A stretch of 64,000 nt of DNA from Abelmoschus esculentus (lineage: Eukaryota > Streptophyta > Magnoliopsida > Malvales > Malvaceae). Shown one piece after another: positions 48,429 to 61,948 of this stretch. Under the pieces are notes generated by a model. The model made no database searches. It saw only the letters and a list, made by a program, of their open reading frames with translations, and had not been told where the DNA came from. The stretch is taken from positions 8,070,001-8,134,000 of the forward strand of contig JAUCBN010000062.1 of NCBI GenBank assembly GCA_035048815.1. Reading direction: 5' to 3'. How positions within the stretch are numbered: position 1 is the first letter of the stretch; each line of letters starts with the position of its first letter. A program made the position numbers and the translations under genes.

Positions 48429-50963
48429 TAAAGCCCATTTAGACATGCACGCTCTAAACCCTAAAAAATGATCGAAAATGATGTTTAATCAAATTTTACG
48501 GGCTCAAAAATTTAATTATGGACTTTTGACCCTAATTATACTGCTTAATCTCAAATTTTATGCTTTTTACTCGGTTAAAATTCGAACGGGTTCACTCTAA
48601 AGCTCATTTAGACATGCACGCTCTGAACCCTACAAAACGATCGAAAATGATGTTTAATGAAATTTTATAGGTTCAACTATTTAATTATGGGCTTTTGGAC
48701 CTAATTATACAACTTAATCTCAAATTTGGTGCATTTTACTCAGTTAAAATTCGAACGGGTTCACACTAAAGCCCATTTAGACATGCACGCTCTAAACCCT
48801 AAAAAATGATCGAAAATGATGTTTAATCAAATTTTATGGGCTCAAAAATTTAACTATGGACTTTTGAACCTAATTATACAGCTTAATCTCAATTTTGGAG
48901 CTTTTTACTCAGTTAAATTTCGAAGGGGTTTACTCTAAAGCCCATTTAGACATGCACGCTCTAAACCCTAAAAAATGATCGAAAATGATGTTTAATGAAA
49001 TTTTATGGGTGCAACTATTTAATTATGGGCTTTTGGACCTAATTATACATCTTAATCTCAAATTTGGAGCTTTTTACTCCGTTAAAATCTGAACGGGTTC
49101 ACTCTAAAGCCCATTTAGACATGCACGCTCTAAACCCTAAAATATGATCGAAAATGATGTTTAATCAAATTTTATGGGCTCAAAAATTTAATTATGGACT
49201 TTTGACCCTAATTATACTGCTTAATCTCAAATTTTATACTTTTTACTCGGTTAAAATTCGAACGGGTTCACTCTAAAGCTCATTTAGACATGCACGCTCT
49301 GAACCCTACAAAACGATCGAAAATGATGTTTAATGAAATTTTATGGGTTCAACTATTTAATTATGGGCTTTTGGACCTAATTATACAACTTAATCTGAAG
49401 TTTGGTGCATTTTACTCAGTTAAAATTCGAACGGGTTCACACTAAAGCCCATTTAGACATGCACGCTCTAAACCCTAAAAAATGATCGAAAATGATGTTT
49501 AATCAAATTTTATGGGCTCAAAAATTTAACTATGGACTTTTGAACCTAATTATACAGCTTAATCTCAATTTTGGAGGTTTTTACTCAATTAAAATTCGAA
49601 CGGGTTCACACTAAAGCCCATTTAGACATGCACGCTCTAAACCCTAAAAAATGATCGAAAATGATGTTTAATCAAATTTTATGGGCTCAAAAATTTAACT
49701 ATGGACTTTTGAACCTAATTATACAGCTTAATCTCAATTTTGGAGCTTTTTACTCAGTTAAATTTCGAAGGGGTTCACTCTAAAGCCCATTTAGACATGC
49801 ACGCTCTAAACCCTAAAAAATGATCGAAAATGATGTTTAATCAAATTTTATGGGCTCAAAAATTTAATTATGGACTTTTGACCCTAATTATACTGCTTAA
49901 TCTCAAATTTTATGCTTTTTACTCGGTTAAAATTCGAACGGGTTCACTCTAAAGCTCATTTAGACATGCACGCTCTGAACCCTACAAAACGATCGAAAAT
50001 GATGTTTAATCAAATTTTATGGGCTCAAAAATTTAACTATGGACTTTTGAACCTAATTATACAGCTTAATCTCAATTTTGGAGCTTTTTACTCGGTTAAA
50101 ATCTGAACGGGTTCACTCTAAAGCCCATTTAGACATGCACGCTCTAAACCCTAAAAAATGATCGAAAATGATGTTTAATCAAATTTTATGGGCTCAAAAA
50201 TTTAATTATGGACTTTTGACCCTAATTATACTGCTTAATCTCAAATTTTATGCTTTTTACTCGGTTAAAATTCGAACGGGTTCACTCTGAAGCTCATTTA
50301 GACATGCACGCTCTGAACCCTACAAAACGATCGAAAATGATGTTTAATGAAATTTTATGGGTTCAACTATTTAATTATGGGCTTTTGGACCTAATTATCC
50401 AACTTAATCTGAAGTTTGGTGCATTTTACTCAGTTAAAATTCGAACGGGTTCACACTAAAGCACATTTAGACATGCACGCTCTAAACCCTAAAAAATGAT
50501 CGAAAATGATGTTTAATCAAATTTTATGGGCTCAAAAATTTAACTATGGACTTTTGAACCTAATTATACAGCTTAATCTCAATTTTGGAGGTTTTTACTC
50601 AATTAAAATTCGAACGGGTTCACACTAAAGCGCATTTAGACATGCACGCTCTAAACCCTAAAAAATGATCGAAAATGATGTTTAATCAAATTTTATGGGC
50701 TCAAAAATTTAACTATGGACTTTTGAACCTAATTATACAGCTTAATCTCAATTTTGGAGGTTTTTACTCAATTAAAATTCGAACGGGTTCACACTAAAGC
50801 CCATTTAGACATGCACGCTCTAAACCCTAAAAAATGATCGAAAATGATGTTTAATCAAATTTTATGGGCTCAAAAATTTAACTATGGACTTTTGAACCTA
50901 ATTATACAGCTTAATCTCAATTTTGGAGCTTTTTACTCAGTTAAATTTCGAAGGGGTTCACTC
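48429..50963 (+). repeat. 15-monomer higher-order repeat, unit 1 (variant, 2535 bp)
   Basis: Places 1-9 are standard: B(ACGGG) C* A2 D B(AAAATATG, TTTTATAC) C E A2 B. Place 10 has the Ac head but a G tail (CTCGGTTAAAATCTG), and places 11-15 are B C'' E E A2 instead of E' A3 A E'' A2. The total is still 15 monomers. D has CTCCGTTAAAATCTG at about 49078; later units have CTCGG. Confidence 0.88.
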
Positions 50964-53498
50964 TAAAGCCCATTTAGACATGCACGCTCTAAACCCTAAA
51001 AAATGATCGAAAATGATGTTTAATCAAATTTTATGGGCTCAAAAATTTAATTATGGACTTTTGACCCTAATTATACTGCTTAATCTCAAATTTTATGCTT
51101 TTTACTCGGTTAAAATTCGAACGGGTTCACTCTAAAGCTCATTTAGACATGCACGCTCTGAACCCTACAAAACGATCGAAAATGATGTTTAATGAAATTT
51201 TATAGGTTCAACTATTTAATTATGGGCTTTTGGACCTAATTATACAACTTAATCTCAAATTTGGTGCATTTTACTCAGTTAAAATTCGAACGGGTTCACA
51301 CTAAAGCCCATTTAGACATGCACGCTCTAAACCCTAAAAAATGATCGAAAATGATGTTTAATCAAATTTTATGGGCTCAAAAATTTAACTATGGACTTTT
51401 GAACCTAATTATACAGCTTAATCTCAATTTTGGAGCTTTTTACTCAGTTAAATTTCGAAGGGGTTTACTCTAAAGCCCATTTAGACATGCACGCTCTAAA
51501 CCCTAAAAAATGATCGAAAATGATGTTTAATGAAATTTTATGGGTGCAACTATTTAATTATGGGCTTTTGGACCTAATTATACATCTTAATCTCAAATTT
51601 GGAGCTTTTTACTCGGTTAAAATCTGAACGGGTTCACTCTAAAGCCCATTTAGACATGCACGCTCTAAACCCTAAAATATGATCGAAAATGATGTTTAAT
51701 CAAATTTTATGGGCTCAAAAATTTAATTATGGACTTTTGACCCTAATTATACTGCTTAATCTCAAATTTTATACTTTTTACTCGGTTAAAATTCGAACGG
51801 GTTCACTCTAAAGCTCATTTAGACATGCACGCTCTGAACCCTACAAAACGATCGAAAATGATGTTTAATGAAATTTTATGGGTTCAACTATTTAATTATG
51901 GGCTTTTGGACCTAATTATACAACTTAATCTGAAGTTTGGTGCATTTTACTCAGTTAAAATTCGAACGGGTTCACACTAAAGCCCATTTAGACATGCACG
52001 CTCTAAACCCTAAAAAATGATCGAAAATGATGTTTAATCAAATTTTATGGGCTCAAAAATTTAACTATGGACTTTTGAACCTAATTATACAGCTTAATCT
52101 CAATTTTGGAGGTTTTTACTCAATTAAAATTCGAACGGGTTCACACTAAAGCCCATTTAGACATGCACGCTCTAAACCCTAAAAAATGATCGAAAATGAT
52201 GTTTAATCAAATTTTATGGGCTCAAAAATTTAACTATGGACTTTTGAACCTAATTATACAGCTTAATCTCAATTTTGGAGCTTTTTACTCAGTTAAATTT
52301 CGAAGGGGTTCACTCTAAAGCCCATTTAGACATGCACGCTCTAAACCCTAAAAAATGATCGAAAATGATGTTTAATCAAATTTTATGGGCTCAAAAATTT
52401 AATTATGGACTTTTGACCCTAATTATACTGCTTAATCTCAAATTTTATGCTTTTTACTCGGTTAAAATTCGAACGGGTTCACTCTAAAGCTCATTTAGAC
52501 ATGCACGCTCTGAACCCTACAAAACGATCGAAAATGATGTTTAATCAAATTTTATGGGCTCAAAAATTTAACTATGGACTTTTGAACCTAATTATACAGC
52601 TTAATCTCAATTTTGGAGCTTTTTACTCAGTTAAAATTCGAACGGGTTCACACTAAAGCCCATTTAGACATGCACGCTCTAAACCCTAAAAAATGATCGA
52701 AAATGATGTTTAATCAAATTTTATGGGCTCAAAAATTGAACTATGGACTTTTGAACCTAATTATACAGCTTAATCTCAATTTTGGAGGTTTTTACTCAGT
52801 TAAAATTCGAACGGGTTCACACTAAAGCCCATTTAGACATGCACGCTCTAAACCCTAAAAAATGATCGAAAATGATGTTTAATCAAATTTTATGGGCTAA
52901 AAAATTTAACTATGGACTTTTGAACCTAATTATACAGCTTAATCTCAATTTTGGAGCTTTTTACTCAGTTAAATTTCGAAGGGGTTCACTCTAAAGCCCA
53001 TTTAGACATGCACGCTCTAAACCCTAAAAAATGATCGAAAATGATGTTTAATCAAATTTTATGGGCTCAAAAATTTAACTATGGACTTTTGAACCTAATT
53101 ATACAGCTTAATCTCAATTTTGGAGCTTTTTACTCAGTTAAAATTCGAACGGGTTCACACTAAAGCCCATTTAGACATGCACGCTCTAAACCCTAAAAAA
53201 TGATCGAAAATGATGTTTAATCAAATTTTATGGGCTCAAAAATTTAACTATGGACTTTTGAACCTAATTATACCGCTTAATCTCAATTTTGGAGGTTTTT
53301 ACTCAATTAAAATTCGAACGGGTTCACACTAAAGCGCATTTAGACATGCACGCTCTAAACCCTAAAAAATGATCGAAAATGATGTTTAATCAAATTTTAT
53401 GGGCTCAAAAATTTAACTATGGACTTTTGAACCTAATTATACAGCTTAATCTCAATTTTGGAGCTTTTTACTCAGTTAAATTTCGAAGGGGTTCACTC
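50964..53498 (+). repeat. 15-monomer higher-order repeat, unit 2 (2535 bp)
   Basis: Order: B C* A2 D B C E A2 B Ac E' A3 A E'' A2. Place marks: TATAGGTTC (2), GGGTGCAAC (4), AAAATATGATCG and TTTTATAC (5), AATCTGAAG (6), AAAATTGAAC (11), GGGCTAAAAAATTT (12), ATACCGCTT (14). Place 1 reads TTTTATGGGCTC here and TTTTACGGGCTC in most other units. Confidence 0.92.
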
Positions 53499-56033
53499 TA
53501 AAGCCCATTTAGACATGCACGCTCTAAACCCTAAAAAATGATCGAAAATGATGTTTAATCAAATTTTACGGGCTCAAAAATTTAATTATGGACTTTTGAC
53601 CCTAATTATACTGCTTAATCTCAAATTTTATGCTTTTTACTCGGTTAAAATTCGAACGGGTTCACTCTAAAGCTCATTTAGACATGCACGCTCTGAACCC
53701 TACAAAACGATCGAAAATGATGTTTAATGAAATTTTATAGGTTCAACTATTTAATTATGGGCTTTTGGACCTAATTATACAACTTAATCTCAAATTTGGT
53801 GCATTTTACTCAGTTAAAATTCGAACGGGTTCACACTAAAGCCCATTTAGACATGCACGCTCTAAACCCTAAAAAATGATCGAAAATGATGTTTAATCAA
53901 ATTTTATGGGCTCAAAAATTTAACTATGGACTTTTGAACCTAATTATACAGCTTAATCTCAATTTTGGAGCTTTTTACTCAGTTAAATTTCGAAGGGGTT
54001 TACTCTAAAGCCCATTTAGACATGCACGCTCTAAACCCTAAAAAATGATCGAAAATGATGTTTAATGAAATTTTATGGGTGCAACTATTTAATTATGGGC
54101 TTTTGGACCTAATTATACATCTTAATCTCAAATTTGGAGCTTTTTACTCGGTTAAAATCTGAACGGGTTCACTCTAAAGCCCATTTAGACATGCACGCTC
54201 TAAACCCTAAAATATGATCGAAAATGATGTTTAATCAAATTTTATGGGCTCAAAAATTTAATTATGGACTTTTGACCCTAATTATACTGCTTAATCTCAA
54301 ATTTTATACTTTTTACTCGGTTAAAATTCGAACGGGTTCACTCTAAAGCTCATTTAGACATGCACGCTCTGAACCCTACAAAACGATCGAAAATGATGTT
54401 TAATGAAATTTTATGGGTTCAACTATTTAATTATGGGCTTTTGGACCTAATTATACAACTTAATCTGAAGTTTGGTGCATTTTACTCAGTTAAAATTCGA
54501 ACGGGTTCACACTAAAGCCCATTTAGACATGCACGCTCTAAACCCTAAAAAATGATCGAAAATGATGTTTAATCAAATTTTATGGGCTCAAAAATTTAAC
54601 TATGGACTTTTGAACCTAATTATACAGCTTAATCTCAATTTTGGAGGTTTTTACTCAATTAAAATTCGAACGGGTTCACACTAAAGCCCATTTAGACATG
54701 CACGCTCTAAACCCTAAAAAATGATCGAAAATGATGTTTAATCAAATTTTATGGGCTCAAAAATTTAACTATGGACTTTTGAACCTAATTATACAGCTTA
54801 ATCTCAATTTTGGAGCTTTTTACTCAGTTAAATTTCGAAGGGGTTCACTCTAAAGCCCATTTAGACATGCACGCTCTAAACCCTAAAAAATGATCGAAAA
54901 TGATGTTTAATCAAATTTTATGGGCTCAAAAATTTAATTATGGACTTTTGACCCTAATTATACTGCTTAATCTCAAATTTTATGCTTTTTACTCGGTTAA
55001 AATTCGAACGGGTTCACTCTAAAGCTCATTTAGACATGCACGCTCTGAACCCTACAAAACGATCGAAAATGATGTTTAATCAAATTTTATGGGCTCAAAA
55101 ATTTAACTATGGACTTTTGAACCTAATTATACAGCTTAATCTCAATTTTGGAGCTTTTTACTCAGTTAAAATTCGAACGGGTTCACACTAAAGCCCATTT
55201 AGACATGCACGCTCTAAACCCTAAAAAATGATCGAAAATGATGTTTAATCAAATTTTATGGGCTCAAAAATTGAACTATGGACTTTTGAACCTAATTATA
55301 CAGCTTAATCTCAATTTTGGAGGTTTTTACTCAGTTAAAATTCGAACGGGTTCACACTAAAGCCCATTTAGACATGCACGCTCTAAACCCTAAAAAATGA
55401 TCGAAAATGATGTTTAATCAAATTTTATGGGCTAAAAAATTTAACTATGGACTTTTGAACCTAATTATACAGCTTAATCTCAATTTTGGAGCTTTTTACT
55501 CAGTTAAATTTCGAAGGGGTTCACTCTAAAGCCCATTTAGACATGCACGCTCTAAACCCTAAAAAATGATCGAAAATGATGTTTAATCAAATTTTATGGG
55601 CTCAAAAATTTAACTATGGACTTTTGAACCTAATTATACAGCTTAATCTCAATTTTGGAGCTTTTTACTCAGTTAAAATTCGAACGGGTTCACACTAAAG
55701 CCCATTTAGACATGCACGCTCTAAACCCTAAAAAATGATCGAAAATGATGTTTAATCAAATTTTATGGGCTCAAAAATTTAACTATGGACTTTTGAACCT
55801 AATTATACCGCTTAATCTCAATTTTGGAGGTTTTTACTCAATTAAAATTCGAACGGGTTCACACTAAAGCGCATTTAGACATGCACGCTCTAAACCCTAA
55901 AAAATGATCGAAAATGATGTTTAATCAAATTTTATGGGCTCAAAAATTTAACTATGGACTTTTGAACCTAATTATACAGCTTAATCTCAATTTTGGAGCT
56001 TTTTACTCAGTTAAATTTCGAAGGGGTTCACTC
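53499..56033 (+). repeat. 15-monomer higher-order repeat, unit 3 (reference copy, 2535 bp)
   Basis: All place marks are present: TTTTACGGG (1), TATAGGTTC at 53736 (2), GGGTGCAAC (4), AAAATATG (5), AATCTGAAG (6), GGAGGTTTTTACTCAATT (7), CGATCG with an A body (10), AAAATTGAAC (11), GGGCTAAAAAA (12), ATACCGCTT at about 55805 (14). Apart from place 1 I saw no difference from unit 2 in the stretches compared. Confidence 0.93.
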
Positions 56034-58568
56034 TAAAGCCCATTTAGACATGCACGCTCTAAACCCTAAAAAATGATCGAAAATGATGTTTAATCAAATT
56101 TTACGGGCTCAAAAATTTAATTATGGACTTTTGACCCTAATTATACTGCTTAATCTCAAATTTTATGCTTTTTACTCGGTTAAAATTCGAACGGGTTCAC
56201 TCTAAAGCTCATTTAGACATGCACGCTCTGAACCCTACAAAACGATCGAAAATGATGTTTAATGAAATTTTATAGGTTCAACTATTTAATTATGGGCTTT
56301 TGGACCTAATTATACAACTTAATCTCAAATTTGGTGCATTTTACTCAGTTAAAATTCGAACGGGTTCACACTAAAGCCCATTTAGACATGCACGCTCTAA
56401 ACCCTAAAAAATGATCGAAAATGATGTTTAATCAAATTTTATGGGCTCAAAAATTTAACTATGGACTTTTGAACCTAATTATACAGCTTAATCTCAATTT
56501 TGGAGCTTTTTACTCAGTTAAATTTCGAAGGGGTTTACTCTAAAGCCCATTTAGACATGCACGCTCTAAACCCTAAAAAATGATCGAAAATGATGTTTAA
56601 TGAAATTTTATGGGTGCAACTATTTAATTATGGGCTTTTGGACCTAATTATACATCTTAATCTCAAATTTGGAGCTTTTTACTCGGTTAAAATCTGAACG
56701 GGTTCACTCTAAAGCCCATTTAGACATGCACGCTCTAAACCCTAAAATATGATCGAAAATGATGTTTAATCAAATTTTATGGGCTCAAAAATTTAATTAT
56801 GGACTTTTGACCCTAATTATACTGCTTAATCTCAAATTTTATACTTTTTACTCGGTTAAAATTCGAACGGGTTCACTCTAAAGCTCATTTAGACATGCAC
56901 GCTCTGAACCCTACAAAACGATCGAAAATGATGTTTAATGAAATTTTATGGGTTCAACTATTTAATTATGGGCTTTTGGACCTAATTATACAACTTAATC
57001 TGAAGTTTGGTGCATTTTACTCAGTTAAAATTCGAACGGGTTCACACTAAAGCCCATTTAGACATGCACGCTCTAAACCCTAAAAAATGATCGAAAATGA
57101 TGTTTAATCAAATTTTATGGGCTCAAAAATTTAACTATGGACTTTTGAACCTAATTATACAGCTTAATCTCAATTTTGGAGGTTTTTACTCAATTAAAAT
57201 TCGAACGGGTTCACACTAAAGCCCATTTAGACATGCACGCTCTAAACCCTAAAAAATGATCGAAAATGATGTTTAATCAAATTTTATGGGCTCAAAAATT
57301 TAACTATGGACTTTTGAACCTAATTATACAGCTTAATCTCAATTTTGGAGCTTTTTACTCAGTTAAATTTCGAAGGGGTTCACTCTAAAGCCCATTTAGA
57401 CATGCACGCTCTAAACCCTAAAAAATGATCGAAAATGATGTTTAATCAAATTTTATGGGCTCAAAAATTTAATTATGGACTTTTGACCCTAATTATACTG
57501 CTTAATCTCAAATTTTATGCTTTTTACTCGGTTAAAATTCGAACGGGTTCACTCTAAAGCTCATTTAGACATGCACGCTCTGAACCCTACAAAACGATCG
57601 AAAATGATGTTTAATCAAATTTTATGGGCTCAAAAATTTAACTATGGACTTTTGAACCTAATTATACAGCTTAATCTCAATTTTGGAGCTTTTTACTCAG
57701 TTAAAATTCGAACGGGTTCACACTAAAGCCCATTTAGACATGCACGCTCTAAACCCTAAAAAATGATCGAAAATGATGTTTAATCAAATTTTATGGGCTC
57801 AAAAATTGAACTATGGACTTTTGAACCTAATTATACAGCTTAATCTCAATTTTGGAGGTTTTTACTCAGTTAAAATTCGAACGGGTTCACACTAAAGCCC
57901 ATTTAGACATGCACGCTCTAAACCCTAAAAAATGATCGAAAATGATGTTTAATCAAATTTTATGGGCTAAAAAATTTAACTATGGACTTTTGAACCTAAT
58001 TATACAGCTTAATCTCAATTTTGGAGCTTTTTACTCAGTTAAATTTCGAAGGGGTTCACTCTAAAGCCCATTTAGACATGCACGCTCTAAACCCTAAAAA
58101 ATGATCGAAAATGATGTTTAATCAAATTTTATGGGCTCAAAAATTTAACTATGGACTTTTGAACCTAATTATACAGCTTAATCTCAATTTTGGAGCTTTT
58201 TACTCAGTTAAAATTCGAACGGGTTCACACTAAAGCCCATTTAGACATGCACGCTCTAAACCCTAAAAAATGATCGAAAATGATGTTTAATCAAATTTTA
58301 TGGGCTCAAAAATTTAACTATGGACTTTTGAACCTAATTATACCGCTTAATCTCAATTTTGGAGGTTTTTACTCAATTAAAATTCGAACGGGTTCACACT
58401 AAAGCGCATTTAGACATGCACGCTCTAAACCCTAAAAAATGATCGAAAATGATGTTTAATCAAATTTTATGGGCTCAAAAATTTAACTATGGACTTTTGA
58501 ACCTAATTATACAGCTTAATCTCAATTTTGGAGCTTTTTACACAGTTAAATTTCGAAGGGGTTCACTC
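56034..58568 (+). repeat. 15-monomer higher-order repeat, unit 4 (2535 bp)
   Basis: Same 15 places as unit 3. The last monomer carries the private change TTTTTACACAGTT (CTCAGTT elsewhere) at about 58541, just before the joint with the partial unit that follows. Confidence 0.92.
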
Positions 58569-59413
58569 TAAAGCCCATTTAGACATGCACGCTCTAAACC
58601 CTAAAAAATGATCGAAAATGATGTTTAATGAAATTTTATGGGTGCAACTATTTAATTATGGGCTTTTGGACCTAATTATACATCTTAATCTCAAATTTGG
58701 AGCTTTTTACTCGGTTAAAATCTGAACGGGTTCACTCTAAAGCCCATTTAGACATGCACGCTCTAAACCCTAAAATATGATCGAAAATGATGTTTAATCA
58801 AATTTTATGGGCTCAAAAATTTAATTATGGACTTTTGACCCTAATTATACTGCTTAATCTCAAATTTTATACTTTTTACTCGGTTAAAATTCGAACGGGT
58901 TCACTCTAAAGCTCATTTAGACATGCACGCTCTGAACCCTACAAAACGATCGAAAATGATGTTTAATGAAATTTTATGGGTTCAACTATTTAATTATGGG
59001 CTTTTGGACCTAATTATACAACTTAATCTGAAGTTTGGTGCATTTTACTCAGTTAAAATTCGAACGGGTTCACACTAAAGCCCATTTAGACATGCACGCT
59101 CTAAACCCTAAAAAATGATCGAAAATGATGTTTAATCAAATTTTATGGGCTCAAAAATTTAACTATGGACTTTTGAACCTAATTATACAGCTTAATCTCA
59201 ATTTTGGAGGTTTTTACTCAATTAAAATTCGAACGGGTTCACACTAAAGCCCATTTAGACATGCACGCTCTAAACCCTAAAAAATGATCGAAAATGATGT
59301 TTAATCAAATTTTATGGGCTCAAAAATTTAACTATGGACTTTTGAACCTAATTATACAGCTTAATCTCAATTTTGGAGCTTTTTACTCAGTTAAATTTCG
59401 AAGGGGTTCACTC
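58569..59413 (+). repeat. Partial unit: places 4-8 only of the 15-monomer repeat (845 bp)
   Basis: After the last monomer of unit 4 the array jumps to D (place 4: GGGTGCAAC, ATACATCTT), then B(AAAATATG), C, E and A2 (places 5-8). Places 1-3 before it and 9-15 after it are missing. This makes the distance between neighbouring TATAGGTTC marks 3380 bp (56271 to 59651), that is 2535 + 845. Monomer phase is kept at both joints. Confidence 0.9.
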
Positions 59414-61948
59414 TAAAGCCCATTTAGACATGCACGCTCTAAACCCTAAAAAATGATCGAAAATGATGTTTAATCAAATTTTATGGGCTCAAAAATTTAA
59501 TTATGGACTTTTGACCCTAATTATACTGCTTAATCTCAAATTTTATGCTTTTTACTCGGTTAAAATTCGAACGGGTTCACTCTAAAGCTCATTTAGACAT
59601 GCACGCTCTGAACCCTACAAAACGATCGAAAATGATGTTTAATGAAATTTTATAGGTTCAACTATTTAATTATGGGCTTTTGGACCTAATTATACAACTT
59701 AATCTCAAATTTGGTGCATTTTACTCAGTTAAAATTCGAACGGGTTCACACTAAAGCCCATTTAGACATGCACGCTCTAAACCCTAAAAAATGATCGAAA
59801 ATGATGTTTAATCAAATTTTATGGGCTCAAAAATTTAACTATGGACTTTTGAACCTAATTATACAGCTTAATCTCAATTTTGGAGCTTTTTACTCAGTTA
59901 AATTTCGAAGGGGTTTACTCTAAAGCCCATTTAGACATGCACGCTCTAAACCCTAAAAAATGATCGAAAATGATGTTTAATGAAATTTTATGGGTGCAAC
60001 TATTTAATTATGGGCTTTTGGACCTAATTATACATCTTAATCTCAAATTTGGAGCTTTTTACTCGGTTAAAATCTGAACGGGTTCACTCTAAAGCCCATT
60101 TAGACATGCACGCTCTAAACCCTAAAATATGATCGAAAATGATGTTTAATCAAATTTTATGGGCTCAAAAATTTAATTATGGACTTTTGACCCTAATTAT
60201 ACTGCTTAATCTCAAATTTTATACTTTTTACTCGGTTAAAATTCGAACGGGTTCACTCTAAAGCTCATTTAGACATGCACGCTCTGAACCCTACAAAACG
60301 ATCGAAAATGATGTTTAATGAAATTTTATGGGTTCAACTATTTAATTATGGGCTTTTGGACCTAATTATACAACTTAATCTGAAGTTTGGTGCATTTTAC
60401 TCAGTTAAAATTCGAACGGGTTCACACTAAAGCCCATTTAGACATGCACGCTCTAAACCCTAAAAAATGATCGAAAATGATGTTTAATCAAATTTTATGG
60501 GCTCAAAAATTTAACTATGGACTTTTGAACCTAATTATACAGCTTAATCTCAATTTTGGAGGTTTTTACTCAATTAAAATTCGAACGGGTTCACACTAAA
60601 GCCCATTTAGACATGCACGCTCTAAACCCTAAAAAATGATCGAAAATGATGTTTAATCAAATTTTATGGGCTCAAAAATTTAACTATGGACTTTTGAACC
60701 TAATTATACAGCTTAATCTCAATTTTGGAGCTTTTTACTCAGTTAAATTTCGAAGGGGTTCACTCTAAAGCCCATTTAGACATGCACGCTCTAAACCCTA
60801 AAAAATGATCGAAAATGATGTTTAATCAAATTTTATGGGCTCAAAAATTTAATTATGGACTTTTGACCCTAATTATACTGCTTAATCTCAAATTTTATGC
60901 TTTTTACTCGGTTAAAATTCGAACGGGTTCACTCTAAAGCTCATTTAGACATGCACGCTCTGAACCCTACAAAACGATCGAAAATGATGTTTAATCAAAT
61001 TTTATGGGCTCAAAAATTTAACTATGGACTTTTGAACCTAATTATACAGCTTAATCTCAATTTTGGAGCTTTTTACTCAGTTAAAATTCGAACGGGTTCA
61101 CACTAAAGCCCATTTAGACATGCACGCTCTAAACCCTAAAAAATGATCGAAAATGATGTTTAATCAAATTTTATGGGCTCAAAAATTGAACTATGGACTT
61201 TTGAACCTAATTATACAGCTTAATCTCAATTTTGGAGGTTTTTACTCAGTTAAAATTCGAACGGGTTCACACTAAAGCCCATTTAGACATGCACGCTCTA
61301 AACCCTAAAAAATGATCGAAAATGATGTTTAATCAAATTTTATGGGCTAAAAAATTTAACTATGGACTTTTGAACCTAATTATACAGCTTAATCTCAATT
61401 TTGGAGCTTTTTACTCAGTTAAATTTCGAAGGGGTTCACTCTAAAGCCCATTTAGACATGCACGCTCTAAACCCTAAAAAATGATCGAAAATGATGTTTA
61501 ATCAAATTTTATGGGCTCAAAAATTTAACTATGGACTTTTGAACCTAATTATACAGCTTAATCTCAATTTTGGAGCTTTTTACTCAGTTAAAATTCGAAC
61601 GGGTTCACACTAAAGCCCATTTAGACATGCACGCTCTAAACCCTAAAAAATGATCGAAAATGATGTTTAATCAAATTTTATGGGCTCAAAAATTTAACTA
61701 TGGACTTTTGAACCTAATTATACCGCTTAATCTCAATTTTGGAGGTTTTTACTCAATTAAAATTCGAACGGGTTCACACTAAAGCGCATTTAGACATGCA
61801 CGCTCTAAACCCTAAAAAATGATCGAAAATGATGTTTAATCAAATTTTATGGGCTCAAAAATTTAACTATGGACTTTTGAACCTAATTATACAGCTTAAT
61901 CTCAATTTTGGAGCTTTTTACTCAGTTAAATTTCGAAGGGGTTCACTC
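59414..61948 (+). repeat. 15-monomer higher-order repeat, unit 5 (2535 bp)
   Basis: Places 2-15 are standard. Place 1 reads TTTTATGGGCTC, the form normal for place 9, so this B monomer probably represents place 9 of the partial unit fused with place 1 of this unit. Unit 2 has the same feature. Confidence 0.9.
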
